Source: an uncultured Eubacteriales bacterium (GTDB lineage Bacteria; Bacillota; Clostridia; Oscillospirales; Oscillospiraceae). From it: 36,236 nt of DNA. The notes below the pieces were generated by a model, which saw nothing but the letters and a program-made list of their open reading frames with translations, made no database searches and had not been told where the DNA came from. The position numbers and the translations under genes are program-made. Position 1 is the stretch's first letter; each line of letters starts with the position of its first letter. Positions 1 to 8,084 of the stretch are shown here, one piece after another. Where the stretch lies: assembly GCA_902496595.1 (NCBI GenBank), contig CABVBV010000007.1, positions 1-36,236 of the forward strand. Reading direction: 5' to 3'.

Positions 1-1856
1 ACGGCGACCTCGAGCGGGACTACAACTACTTCTACCTCGCGCCCGAGCCCTTCTCACAGGGCAACGGCAACTTCCGGGACGTGAACCAGAACCGGCGCTG
101 CGACGTCTCCTTCTCGCCCTTCGTGGATAAGGATAACGTCATGACCTTTTGCTCCCTCGTGCAGCTGGACGGCTACAACCCGCTCCAGATAAACCCCGAG
201 ACCCTCGTCGTAGACGGAAAGGAGCTGAGCCCCGGCGAGCTCTGGAAAGCCCTTCCCGCGGAGGGCCGGGCCGAGCGCTTCACACAGCTCGTCTCAGCTG
301 CGGAAAAGCGAGCGAACGCGGTCTTCGGCGAGGGCTACTGGAGCGACCACTGGACTTACACCCTCGATCTCATCGAGGACTTTCTGCGCATCTGGCCGGA
401 GCGCAGGCGCGAGCTGCTCTGTAAGACGCCTGTCGGCTGGTTTTCCTCGAGGGCGAAACTGCTCCCGCTCCGCAGGCGCTGCGTGGAGACGGAAAACGGG
501 CTTCGGCAGTACCGCTACCTCGAAGAGCGAGAGGCAGCGGACTGGGAACGCGGAGCGGACGGCGCTCCGCTGCGCTCGAGCGTCCTTGAGAAGCTGACGG
601 CGCTCTGCGCGCTCAAGTTCGCGGCGCTCGACCCCTATGCCGCCGGTGTGGCGATGGAGGGCGGCAAGCCGGGCTGGTACGACGCTCTCAACGGCCTGCC
701 GGGGCTTTTCGGCTCCTCCGTCGCCGAGAGCTGCGAGCTGGTGCGGCTGCTGCACTTCGTGTCGGAGTCGTTTTCCTTCGCCGGCGGCAGCCTGAGCGTC
801 CCGGAATGCCATTCGAGGCTGATAGGCCGGCTGAGCCGGGCGGTGGGCGAAAACCGTGAGAGCCTCGGGGCCCCGGGCTCACAGTACTGTTTCTGGCGCT
901 CAGCCACCGAAGCCCTCGAGGACTGCCGGGAGAGCTGCTATGCGGGCGCGGCCCTGGAGCCGGTGCAGCTTGACGCCGCAGAGCTTTCCGGGATTTTCTC
1001 GGACTGGACGCGGCTGCTCGCGCACAGGCTGGAGCTGTCGAGGCGGCCGGACGGACTGATGCCGACCTACTTCAGCTACGAGGCCGTGGACTGGCGCGTG
1101 ACAGCGGACGGCATCGAGCCCATGAGTTTCAGGCAGCATGGCCTGCCGCTTTTCCTCGAGGGCCCGGTACACGACATGAAGCTGCAAAAGGACGCGGCAT
1201 CAAGGCGCAGACTGCACGAGGCGGTCGGGCAAAGCGCGCTCTACGACAGGAAGCTGGCCATGTACAGGGTGAACGAGGCGCTCGACCGCTCGCAGCTCGA
1301 GCTGGGCAGGGCGGCGGCCTTCACTCCGGGCTGGCTCGAGAACGGCTCGGTCTGGCTGCACATGGAGTATAAATACCTGCTCGAGCTGCTCAAGGGCGGG
1401 CTGTATTCCGAGTTTTTCAAGGCGTTCCGCAGCTGCGGAGTGCCGTTTCTGGACGAGGCCGTGTACGGCAGGAGCACGACGGAAAACGTCTCCTTCATCG
1501 TCAGCAGCCTGAACCCCGACGAGCGGCTGCACGGCCGGAGCTTCGTGGCGAGGCTGAGCGGCTCGACAGCGGAGTTTCTCCAGATGTGGCAGCTCATGTT
1601 TTTCGGCCCGCAGCCCTTTGCGTGGAGGGACGGAAAGCTCGAGCTGGAGCTGCGCCCGGCCATACCGGAATACCTGATCGACGAAACTCTCACATTGGAG
1701 GCGACCCTCGCAGGAACCTGCCGCGTGCGCCTGCACTTCGCCGAAAAGCGGGACTATTTTCCCGGCAACTACGCCGTGACAAGGCTGACCTGCAGCCGAA
1801 CCCCGGACGAGATACGCCACGGAGCGCAGACTCAGGCCGAGCTGTGGATGGAATGA
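1..1856 (+). CDS. C-terminal part of a GH149/GH161-like beta-1,3-glucan phosphorylase (5' end outside the window)
   Basis: The frame is open from the left edge (first full codon at base 3) to a TGA at 1854-1856, so about 617 C-terminal residues are present. Near the edge it reads RDYNYFYLAPEPFSQGNGNF and continues with RDVNQNRR. This block is characteristic of large proteins (about 1100 aa) often annotated cellobiose phosphorylase, some of which were reclassified as GH149/GH161 beta-1,3-oligoglucan phosphorylases. Members of that group cleave beta-1,3-glucan by inorganic phosphate, releasing glucose 1-phosphate in the cytoplasm. No signal peptide can be judged because the N-terminus is missing. 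The next gene, 30 bases downstream, is a GH16 laminarinase-like protein, which fits beta-1,3-glucan use. The family placement is from recalled motifs and context; GH94 or another phosphorylase family is possible. Confidence 0.62.
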   Translation, partial: GDLERDYNYFYLAPEPFSQGNGNFRDVNQNRRCDVSFSPFVDKDNVMTFCSLVQLDGYNPLQINPETLVVDGKELSPGELWKALPAEGRAERFTQLVSAAEKRANAVFGEGYWSDHWTYTLDLIEDFLRIWPERRRELLCKTPVGWFSSRAKLLPLRRRCVETENGLRQYRYLEEREAADWERGADGAPLRSSVLEKLTALCALKFAALDPYAAGVAMEGGKPGWYDALNGLPGLFGSSVAESCELVRLLHFVSESFSFAGGSLSVPECHSRLIGRLSRAVGENRESLGAPGSQYCFWRSATEALEDCRESCYAGAALEPVQLDAAELSGIFSDWTRLLAHRLELSRRPDGLMPTYFSYEAVDWRVTADGIEPMSFRQHGLPLFLEGPVHDMKLQKDAASRRRLHEAVGQSALYDRKLAMYRVNEALDRSQLELGRAAAFTPGWLENGSVWLHMEYKYLLELLKGGLYSEFFKAFRSCGVPFLDEAVYGRSTTENVSFIVSSLNPDERLHGRSFVARLSGSTAEFLQMWQLMFFGPQPFAWRDGKLELELRPAIPEYLIDETLTLEATLAGTCRVRLHFAEKRDYFPGNYAVTRLTCSRTPDEIRHGAQTQAELWME

Positions 1857-1886
1857 ACGAATTTGTGTGAACATAGAGGAGTCAAT

Positions 1887-2873
1887 ATGAAGCTGAACAA
1901 AGCATTAAAAAGGGCGGTCGGTGTTGTAATGTCTGTTTGTTTGCTCGCCGCACTGGCCGTTCCGGCGGCGGCGACATCAGCTATCTCGTCGGGTTCGAAG
2001 TATGAGCCTCTGGATGAGAACAAGTGGGAACTTGTGTGGTACGACGAATTTAACGGCGCCGCCGTTGACACAGGGAAGTGGGAATTCACGATCGGCGGAG
2101 GCGGCTTTGGCAACAATGAGCAGCAGTATTATACTGATTCCACCGACAACGCCTTTATACGCGACGGCAGCCTCGTGCTGAAGGCCGTACAGGGCGAATA
2201 CGGCGGTGAGGACTACACCTCCGCCAAGCTGTCCTCGACCGAGAGCTGGAAATATGGCCGCTTTGAGTTCCGAGCCAAGCTCCCGGCAGGCTCCGGCCTT
2301 TGGCCCGCCATCTGGATGCTCCCGGAGGACATGGACGTATACGGCGGCGAGTGGCCGATCTGCGGAGAGATAGGCATCATGGAGTACATGGGCAGCGACA
2401 CCGATACCGTACTCGGTACTCTGCACTACGGCAATCCATGGGCGTACAATACCGGATACTACGACCTTGAAAACGGCGGTTCGTTTGCAGCCGGCTACCA
2501 CGACTTTGCCATGGAGTGGCTCCCGGGCGAGATCAGGTGGTACGTCGACGGCAAGCTGTATCAGATACAGCAGAACTGGTACAGCACAGATGCGACCGGT
2601 ACCTATGAATATCCGGCTCCGTTCGACCAGGAGTTTTATCTGATGCTGAACCTGGCCGTGGGCGGCTATTTCCTCGGCGAGCTGGTGCCCGCCGAACAGG
2701 AGGGCCAGGCGCCCAACGTGAATCTGCTCGCGAACCCGGGCTTCGACACTGACCTGAGCGGATGGGAGACCTGGACTGAAAACGGCTCGGTATTTTCCTG
2801 CTCCGAGGGAACGACGCAAAACGTCTGGCACACTGTCAATATAGATAACGTATCTCTTTACAAAATCAATTAA
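1887..2873 (+). CDS. Secreted GH16 laminarinase-like protein with altered active-site motif and eroded C-terminus
   Basis: The start is ATG 1887, preceded by gagga at 1876-1880; an upstream in-frame start at 1863 lacks a good ribosome site. The product is 328 aa. Residues 1 to about 32 form a signal peptide (KKxx-like basic start, hydrophobic core, AxA sites). The GH16 jelly-roll runs from about residue 45 (WYDEFNG) to about 265 (LNLAVGG), as in endo-beta-1,3-glucanases. The catalytic strand reads E161-I-G163-I-M-E166; the family consensus is E-I-D-I-M-E, so both glutamates are present but the intervening aspartate is glycine (GGC). After residue 270 the usual final GH16 strand (VDYVRVY type) is absent. 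Instead the start of a CBM4/9-like module (NLLANPGFD, about residue 278) runs within about 40 residues into that module's usual end (IDNVSL). It is probably secreted but possibly weak or inactive. Confidence 0.85.
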   Translation: MKLNKALKRAVGVVMSVCLLAALAVPAAATSAISSGSKYEPLDENKWELVWYDEFNGAAVDTGKWEFTIGGGGFGNNEQQYYTDSTDNAFIRDGSLVLKAVQGEYGGEDYTSAKLSSTESWKYGRFEFRAKLPAGSGLWPAIWMLPEDMDVYGGEWPICGEIGIMEYMGSDTDTVLGTLHYGNPWAYNTGYYDLENGGSFAAGYHDFAMEWLPGEIRWYVDGKLYQIQQNWYSTDATGTYEYPAPFDQEFYLMLNLAVGGYFLGELVPAEQEGQAPNVNLLANPGFDTDLSGWETWTENGSVFSCSEGTTQNVWHTVNIDNVSLYKIN

Positions 2874-2880
2874 TTTGTCA

Positions 2881-2922
2881 GAAAGCTCGTTTTTCAATCT
2901 GTGCATTGAAAAACGAGCTTTC
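2881..2922. terminator. Bidirectional hairpin between convergent genes
   Basis: Bases 2881-2898 and 2905-2922 form a perfect 18-bp inverted repeat with a 6-base loop. The hairpin lies 8 bases past the GH16 stop codon and 20 bases past the stop of the convergent alcohol dehydrogenase. There is no long T-run after either arm, but the stem itself contains a T-rich stretch. It probably ends transcription of both converging units. Confidence 0.75.
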
Positions 2923-2941
2923 CTTCCCACATTATACCTGC

Positions 2942-4030
2942 TCAGCGCGCCATGTCGATGAGTATCTTCTCCGCTGTTCCGTTCATCTGGCGGTCGAAGG
3001 CCTCCTGGAAGTCCTCTATACCCACGATGCCGTCGAGCAGGGGCTCGACGGAGACAGTGCCGTCGAGGATGCCTTTCATTGCGCCGAGGAGGTCGTTGTC
3101 GCAGGTGCCGAGGATCTTGGGCTCCTTGTTCACGATGTACTGCGGGTTCGCCGTGGAGGGATCCTCGTACAGGGCGGCGAGGCAGACGGCGCCGCCGGGC
3201 TTCACTATCTTCAGCGCGTCGTTGAAGCTGCCCGGGTAGCCCGCGCAGTCGATGACCGCGTCCACGGTGGTGGTCTCGCGGCCCCAGTACCAGCCGGTCT
3301 CCTCGGTGAGGGCGGCCACCTGCTCGTAGCAGTCGCCGTCCAGGGTGCTGACCACGTGGTCGGCGCCGCATTTTTTGGCTATCTCCAGGCGGTGGCGGCC
3401 GCGGCCTACGACGATGGCCTTCGCCCCGCGAGCCTTGCACCACTGGAGGGAGCTGATGCCTATGATGCCCGTGCCGAGGATGACGACGGTGTCGCCCTCC
3501 TTGACCCCGGCTTTATTTACCGCGCCGAGGCCTACGCCGAAGGGCTCCATCATGGCGCACTGCACGTCCGTCATCTCGTCGGGGATGGGCATGAGTGAGT
3601 TCATGTACGGCGCGAAGGCGTACTCGCTCTCGGGGTCGGTGAACTTGAAATACTGCGCACAGGCGCCGGGAATGCCCTGGCCGGTGTAGTGGTCGCCCAC
3701 GCCGATGCAGTGGGCATAGTCCTGATGCTTGCAGTACCAGCACTCGCCGCAGAAGGCCATGTTGACGCCGAAGACGCGGTCGCCGACCTTGTAACGGGTG
3801 ATCTCGGAGCCGACCTCGGCGATCTCTGCGGCGAACTCGTGACCGAAGATCTGCCTGTCGGCCTTGGCCCACTGGGGCCCGCGGCGGACGGCGTGCAGGT
3901 CGCTGCCGCAGATGGAGGCGTATTTTGTCCTGAGCAGCACATCCTTGGGGCCTATCTCGGGGATGTCCAGCTCCTCGAGGCGCAGGTCGTTCTGCCCGTG
4001 GTAGACGATGGCTTTCATTTTGCCTTTCAT
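2942..4030 (-). CDS. Zinc-dependent alcohol/polyol dehydrogenase, MDR superfamily
   Basis: The product is 362 aa, a normal length for medium-chain zinc dehydrogenases. Visible motifs are the catalytic zinc region CGSDLH (near residue 40), GHE (near 65), a four-cysteine structural zinc lobe (C-G-E-C-W-Y-C-x7-C), EPF, and the Rossmann glycine motif GTGIIG near residue 185. The enzyme should oxidise an alcohol or reduce a carbonyl with NAD(P). It is the last gene of a four-gene operon, 16 bases after the MFS gene, and a strong hairpin follows it. The start is ATG 4030 behind aaagga; an in-frame ATG at 4018 is an alternative. The substrate cannot be read from the sequence. Its operon with an ene-reductase and a SnoaL-like protein suggests a hydroxyl/keto interconversion on a cyclic substrate (inference). 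Confidence 0.9.
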   Translation of the reverse strand: MKGKMKAIVYHGQNDLRLEELDIPEIGPKDVLLRTKYASICGSDLHAVRRGPQWAKADRQIFGHEFAAEIAEVGSEITRYKVGDRVFGVNMAFCGECWYCKHQDYAHCIGVGDHYTGQGIPGACAQYFKFTDPESEYAFAPYMNSLMPIPDEMTDVQCAMMEPFGVGLGAVNKAGVKEGDTVVILGTGIIGISSLQWCKARGAKAIVVGRGRHRLEIAKKCGADHVVSTLDGDCYEQVAALTEETGWYWGRETTTVDAVIDCAGYPGSFNDALKIVKPGGAVCLAALYEDPSTANPQYIVNKEPKILGTCDNDLLGAMKGILDGTVSVEPLLDGIVGIEDFQEAFDRQMNGTAEKILIDMAR

Positions 4031-4046
4031 ATCAACAATTCCTTTC

Positions 4047-5405
4047 TCAGAGGGTCTCGCCGCTTTTTATGTCGCGGAAGAGGAAGATGCCGAAGACAGC
4101 CATGACGACGAACATAGCGATGGGGAAGCGGAACATCGTCACCATGCCGCCCGAGGAGTTCATGAGCGCGGAGAAGATGCCGCTCGACACGGCGCCGGAG
4201 AAGATGCCGGAGAAGGTCATGAAGGCGGAGCCGGCCGCCAGGTCTTTCGGCTCCAGCACCTTCATCGGATAGGTGTAGGGCACGATCTGCTGCATGGCCT
4301 GGCCGACGCCCATGGGGAAGACGGAAAGCATACAGAAGAGGAAGGCGAAGCCGTCCGTTGCCGGGGTGCCGACGAAGAGCATGAGCACGCCGGAGGCGAG
4401 GCTGAGCAGGCACCACCAGACGGTCATGCCGCGGTATCTGCCGTGCTTGGCCGCATAGCCGCCGAGGAAGACGGTGAGCACGGCGCAGACGACGCTGCCC
4501 GGAGTGGACACCAGGCCGGAGAGCGTGCTGCTCACACCGCAGGCCTCCATCAGATAGGTGGGTACGTACTGCCCGGCGGTGGTGGCGACGCAGAAGCAGA
4601 AGCTGGTGACAAAGATGGCGAGATAATAGCGGTTTTTGAGCAGCCTGACCGGGAGTATGGGATCCTCGGCCCGCCTTTCGGCCAGCACGAGGCCGACGAG
4701 GCCGACGACAGTGAGCGCGTAGAAGGCGAGCATGAGCGGGCTCGTCCAGCCCTTGAGGCTGCCCAGCGACATGGCGAGGCAGAAGGGCACGAGCATGAGC
4801 GCACAGAAGAGGGAGCCCGCCACGTCCATCCGGCCTCCGCCCGCGCTCTTTTCAGAGCGGGGCAGGCCGACGGCGCAGAGCACGGTGATGAGCACAAGTA
4901 CGGGAACGGAGACATAGAAGGTTATGCGCCAGTCGTATTTGCAGATGAGCCCGGCCACCGGCGCCGCGATGAGTATAGAGACGGTGCCGACGGTTTGTGC
5001 GATGCCGGAGTATTTGGGCCCCTCGCTCTGGCCGAAGAGGTCGCAGAAGAGCAGGAAGCTGTTCACCATCCAGCAGGCCCAGGCCGCGCCCGCAAGGCAG
5101 CGGGTGACGAGTATGACGGTGAAATCAGTCGCAAAGGCGGCGACGGCGTAGGCGGCGGTGTAGACGATGAGCGCGCCTATGAGCAGCTGCTTGCGCCCGA
5201 GTTTTTCGCCCAGCTTGCCGCTTATGGGGCAGACCGTGCAGCGGAAGCAGGTCTCGAGCGCGAACACCAGCCCCACCTGGCTGACCGCGTCGAATTCCCC
5301 GGCCATGGCGTAACCCACCACGCCCATGCAGGCTATGAGGAACATGGACATGAAGTTCAGGGCAAGCAGCCCTATGTATCCCATCTTTTTTCTGGTATCG
5401 AGCAT
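4047..5405 (-). CDS. MFS transporter (drug:H+ antiporter-like)
   Basis: The product is 452 aa and strongly hydrophobic, with roughly 12-14 predicted membrane helices. The loop between helices 2 and 3 carries the MFS signature as GKLGEKLGRK (near residue 65), followed by a helix containing RCLAGAAWACW. The sequence most resembles the DHA2/EmrB-type major facilitators, which export or import small organic molecules with protons. ATG 5405 follows gaaaggg. It sits 30 bases after the SnoaL-like gene and 16 bases before the dehydrogenase gene, so it is co-transcribed with them. It could import the operon's substrate or export its product; the sequence does not tell direction. The protein is notably rich in cysteine within its helices. 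Confidence 0.88.
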   Translation of the reverse strand: MLDTRKKMGYIGLLALNFMSMFLIACMGVVGYAMAGEFDAVSQVGLVFALETCFRCTVCPISGKLGEKLGRKQLLIGALIVYTAAYAVAAFATDFTVILVTRCLAGAAWACWMVNSFLLFCDLFGQSEGPKYSGIAQTVGTVSILIAAPVAGLICKYDWRITFYVSVPVLVLITVLCAVGLPRSEKSAGGGRMDVAGSLFCALMLVPFCLAMSLGSLKGWTSPLMLAFYALTVVGLVGLVLAERRAEDPILPVRLLKNRYYLAIFVTSFCFCVATTAGQYVPTYLMEACGVSSTLSGLVSTPGSVVCAVLTVFLGGYAAKHGRYRGMTVWWCLLSLASGVLMLFVGTPATDGFAFLFCMLSVFPMGVGQAMQQIVPYTYPMKVLEPKDLAAGSAFMTFSGIFSGAVSSGIFSALMNSSGGMVTMFRFPIAMFVVMAVFGIFLFRDIKSGETL

Positions 5406-5435
5406 ATTTTCACCCTTTCCCGGGCCGGAGCCGGC

Positions 5436-5942
5436 TCATAGGACGAAGTCGCGGATGACCTGGGGATAGAGGGTGTTCTCGGCGCCGAAGTAGCTGGGGT
5501 CGAAGAACTTCTGGTGACGGCTGACGTCCCCCGCGCAGCGGCTGGCCATGACGCGAGAGGCGTACCTCCACTTGCCGTCCGCGCCGCGCCTGAAGGTGTC
5601 GTACTTGAGATCCATGACGATGACCTGGGGCTTCATCTCGTCGGGTATGCCCTGGACGACGACGGTGTAGTGCTTGGCCCTGGCGGTGCCGGCCTCCTCG
5701 TCGACCACGATGACGGGGTCGATGCACATATGGATGGTGCGCGGGGTGTTGTCGGGGGCGTAGGAGATGTTCGCGCCCGCGAACATACCGGCGAAGGCCG
5801 CCTTGTCGTGGCTGTAGGCCAGGGTGTCGCCGAAGTATATGTCCGCCTCGGCAAAGAGCTCGCCTATCTCCTCATACCTGCCCTGATCAACCAGCCAGCA
5901 ATACTCGTACAGCAGATTGAGGATCTCTCTTTCAGAAGTCAT
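5436..5942 (-). CDS. SnoaL-like (NTF2-fold) putative dehydratase, BaiE/scytalone-dehydratase type
   Basis: The start is ATG 5942 behind aaggagg with an 8-base spacer, giving 168 aa; a longer frame to 5978 lacks such a site. Length and pattern fit the SnoaL_4/NTF2-like alpha+beta barrel family, which includes the bile acid 7alpha-dehydratase BaiE, scytalone dehydratase and ring-processing enzymes. Tyr14 and Asp19 have the Y-x4-D spacing of the first helix in these enzymes, and His71 lies in RTIHMCIDPVIVVD, where catalytic histidine is found in dehydratase members. This supports an active pocket rather than a purely structural fold. It lies between an ene-reductase (32-base gap) and an MFS gene (30-base gap). 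The specific substrate is unknown; isomerase or hydroxylating roles also occur in this fold. Confidence 0.8.
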   Translation of the reverse strand: MTSEREILNLLYEYCWLVDQGRYEEIGELFAEADIYFGDTLAYSHDKAAFAGMFAGANISYAPDNTPRTIHMCIDPVIVVDEEAGTARAKHYTVVVQGIPDEMKPQVIVMDLKYDTFRRGADGKWRYASRVMASRCAGDVSRHQKFFDPSYFGAENTLYPQVIRDFVL

Positions 5943-5974
5943 GTTTTTCTCCTCCTTGTGTATTTTCCGGCGTT

Positions 5975-7948
5975 TCACGCCTTGTTTATCTCGTAGGCGA
6001 CGGCGGCGCCTTCCGCGGTCGCGTTCAGGGCGCGGCGGGCCTGTACGGCGTCGCCGATGACGTAGTACTTGATGCCCAGGCGCTCACAGGCGGCCTTGAG
6101 CTCGTCGCAGGGCTTGGAGCGTGCGCCGACGGCGGTGACGACGGTGTCGCAGGGGATGGTGAGCTCTTCACCGTCCCGCTCGGCGACGACGCCGGCGCCG
6201 TTTATAGCCTTGCAGCGGGCGTTCACGATGGTCTCTATGCCCTCCTCGGCCATGGCGGAGAGGGTGCAGAGTTTGCGCAGGTAGCCCATGTCCGCCGCGA
6301 GCTGGCCCTGCATCTCGACGACTGTGACCTTGCAGCCCAGGGCGGCGGTAAACTCCGCCGTCTCGAGGCCCACCATGCCGCCGCCGATGATGCAGACCCG
6401 GCCCTCGGGCACGGCCCTGTGCGCGAGCACGTCGTGGGAGTTGTAGACCGGCTTGAGCTCTGCGCCGGGCAGGCTGAGCCTGATGGGCTCGGCCCCGGTG
6501 GCGATTATGACGGCGTCCGGCTTCAGGCTCTCTATGAGCGCGGCGTCCACGGGGGCGTTGAGCCTGATCTCCACGCCCAGGCGGCTGAGCCTGCGGGCGC
6601 AGTCTGCGGTGGCTTTCTTGAATTCGCCCTTGCGCGGGGACTCGCCCGCGAGGATGAACTGCCCGCCGAGGACGCCCGCGGCCTCGCAGAGCACGACCTT
6701 GTGACCGAGCATATGCAGGCGGTAGGCCGCTTCCATGCCGCCCATGCCGCCCCCGGCTATGAGCACGGTCTTCGGCGAGTCAGTCTTTACAAAGGCGTAT
6801 TCCTTCTCCCGGCCCAGCGCCGGGTTGCGCAGGCAGGTGATGTGGGTGTCGTTCAGGAGATTTTCCGGGTTCATGTGCGGGTCGAAGCAGCCCTGGCAGC
6901 AGCCGATGCAGTAGACTATCTCGTCCTCCCGACCGGAAGCCGCCTTGTTGCAGAACTCGGGGTCTGCCAGGTTTGCGCGGGCCATGACCACGAGATCCAC
7001 CTTGCCCTCGTCCAGTATCTCCTCGGCGAGAGCGGGGGTGTTTATGCGCCCTGCGACGGCGGTTATCATGCCCGTCTCGCGGCGGATGCGGGCGGCGTTG
7101 CCCGCGTTGAAGCCCTGCGGCACGTCCACGGGCGGCACATTTATCTTGAGCGAGTCGGAAAGGGAGTTTCCCCGGGAGATGTTGAGGATGTCCACGCCCT
7201 CCCTCTGAGCCATTCGTGCAAACTCGATCATGTCCTCGGCGCTGAGGTTTATGGGCAGGCCGTCGTCAAAGCAGGCGATGCGGATGGAAAGGGGCATATC
7301 CTCGGGTATGTTCCGGCGCACGGCGCGGAAGACCTCGAGGGCGAATCTGGCACGGTTCTCAAGGCTGCCGCCGTACTCGTCGGTTCTGCGGTTCGTGGAG
7401 GGATTCAGGAACATATGCGGCAGATAACCGTGGGCGCAGTGGACTTCCACCATGTCGTAGCCCGCCCGGACGGCCCGGGCCGCGGCGGCTCCGTAGCAGT
7501 CCACGATGTAGCGTATCTCCTCCTTGGTCATGGGCGGGACGACGAGATCCTTGCCGTTGAGCGCGGGATAGAGCGCCGCGGGCAGGACGGTCTCCGAGGG
7601 CTCGTATACCCTGGCCGGGAAGGCGATGGCGCTGCCTTGCCAGAGCTGGGCCGCGCACTTTGCGCCGCCCGCGTGGACGGCTTCGGTCAGGAGCCTGTGG
7701 CTCTCGCCTATCTCGTCCGTACTTATGGCCAGCATACCCTCCGGGCAGGAGCCCGTGTCCACGGCTGCGCAGGGGGAGTAGATGAGCCCCACCCCGCCCT
7801 TGGCGCGCTCGCCGAGGTAGTCTGCCAGCTGCTGAGACACCTTGCGGTCACGGCCTATCATGAGGCAGCCCATGGCGGAGACCACCACCCTGTTTTTCAG
7901 CGTGAGCCCCCTGACCGTCAGCGGGCTGAACAGCGTCCTGTACTTCAT
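5975..7948 (-). CDS. FMN/4Fe-4S/FAD ene-reductase, Old Yellow Enzyme / 2,4-dienoyl-CoA reductase family
   Basis: The start is ATG 7948 with aaaggtgg five bases upstream (a GTG at 7957 is in frame but unsupported). The product is 657 aa, the usual size of the multi-domain FadH/BaiCD/BaiH group. Residues 1 to about 340 are the FMN-binding TIM barrel, including HCAHGYLPHMFL with the active-site tyrosine region and NRRTDEYGGS. A C-x2-C-C-x2-C cluster (CIGCCQGC) plus a later Cys before LRNPALG bind a 4Fe-4S centre. The C-terminal half carries two dinucleotide folds, GGGMGGMEAA (FAD) and GGGMVGLETA (NADH). Such enzymes reduce activated C=C bonds, as in bile-acid, steroid, flavonoid or cinnamate reduction. 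It is the first gene of the operon. The substrate cannot be assigned from the sequence. Confidence 0.92.
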   Translation of the reverse strand: MKYRTLFSPLTVRGLTLKNRVVVSAMGCLMIGRDRKVSQQLADYLGERAKGGVGLIYSPCAAVDTGSCPEGMLAISTDEIGESHRLLTEAVHAGGAKCAAQLWQGSAIAFPARVYEPSETVLPAALYPALNGKDLVVPPMTKEEIRYIVDCYGAAAARAVRAGYDMVEVHCAHGYLPHMFLNPSTNRRTDEYGGSLENRARFALEVFRAVRRNIPEDMPLSIRIACFDDGLPINLSAEDMIEFARMAQREGVDILNISRGNSLSDSLKINVPPVDVPQGFNAGNAARIRRETGMITAVAGRINTPALAEEILDEGKVDLVVMARANLADPEFCNKAASGREDEIVYCIGCCQGCFDPHMNPENLLNDTHITCLRNPALGREKEYAFVKTDSPKTVLIAGGGMGGMEAAYRLHMLGHKVVLCEAAGVLGGQFILAGESPRKGEFKKATADCARRLSRLGVEIRLNAPVDAALIESLKPDAVIIATGAEPIRLSLPGAELKPVYNSHDVLAHRAVPEGRVCIIGGGMVGLETAEFTAALGCKVTVVEMQGQLAADMGYLRKLCTLSAMAEEGIETIVNARCKAINGAGVVAERDGEELTIPCDTVVTAVGARSKPCDELKAACERLGIKYYVIGDAVQARRALNATAEGAAVAYEINKA

Positions 7949-8016
7949 TGCTACCACCTTTCAGTTTTTTGTGTTTTCTCTGACTGACAAGATTTTAGCA
8001 AGCGCCAGGTATAAAA
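7949..8016 (-). promoter_or_regulatory. Probable promoter region of the reductase operon
   Basis: This 68-base stretch lies between the terminator of the regulator gene and the reductase start. On the minus strand a TAAAAT at about 8000-7995 could be a -10 box, but no good -35 lies 17 bases upstream, where the terminator arm begins. A promoter lacking its -35 is what one expects for activation by a SARP-type protein. No clear direct repeats of the SARP kind were seen. Confidence 0.35.
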
Positions 8017-8054
8017 AGAGGTTCAACCCGTGGTTTAAGTCGGGTTGAACCTCT
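8017..8054. terminator. Terminator after the SARP-type regulator
   Basis: Bases 8017-8030 and 8041-8054 form a perfect 14-bp inverted repeat with a 10-base loop. It is followed by a T-run on the plus strand (8057-8062) and by four T on the minus strand. It is 30 bases past the regulator's stop codon and upstream of the reductase gene, so it separates the regulator transcript from the operon it faces. A second role as an operator is possible but not needed. Confidence 0.8.
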
Positions 8055-8084
8055 GGTTTTTTGCCGTATTCCGCGTGCGCTCGC

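Noticed and set aside
4008..5441. A 477-codon plus-strand open frame opposite the MFS gene.
   Set aside because: Its product is a low-complexity run of Glu, Gly, Ala, His and Asp with no known motif, whereas the minus strand encodes a clear MFS protein with a ribosome site.
5943..5978. A 12-residue N-terminal extension of the SnoaL-like protein.
   Set aside because: The strong aaggagg site lies inside this extension and points to ATG 5942.
8017..8054. The 14-bp inverted repeat as an operator for the reductase operon.
   Set aside because: T-runs flank the stem and it sits just after the regulator's stop codon, so a terminator is the simpler reading.
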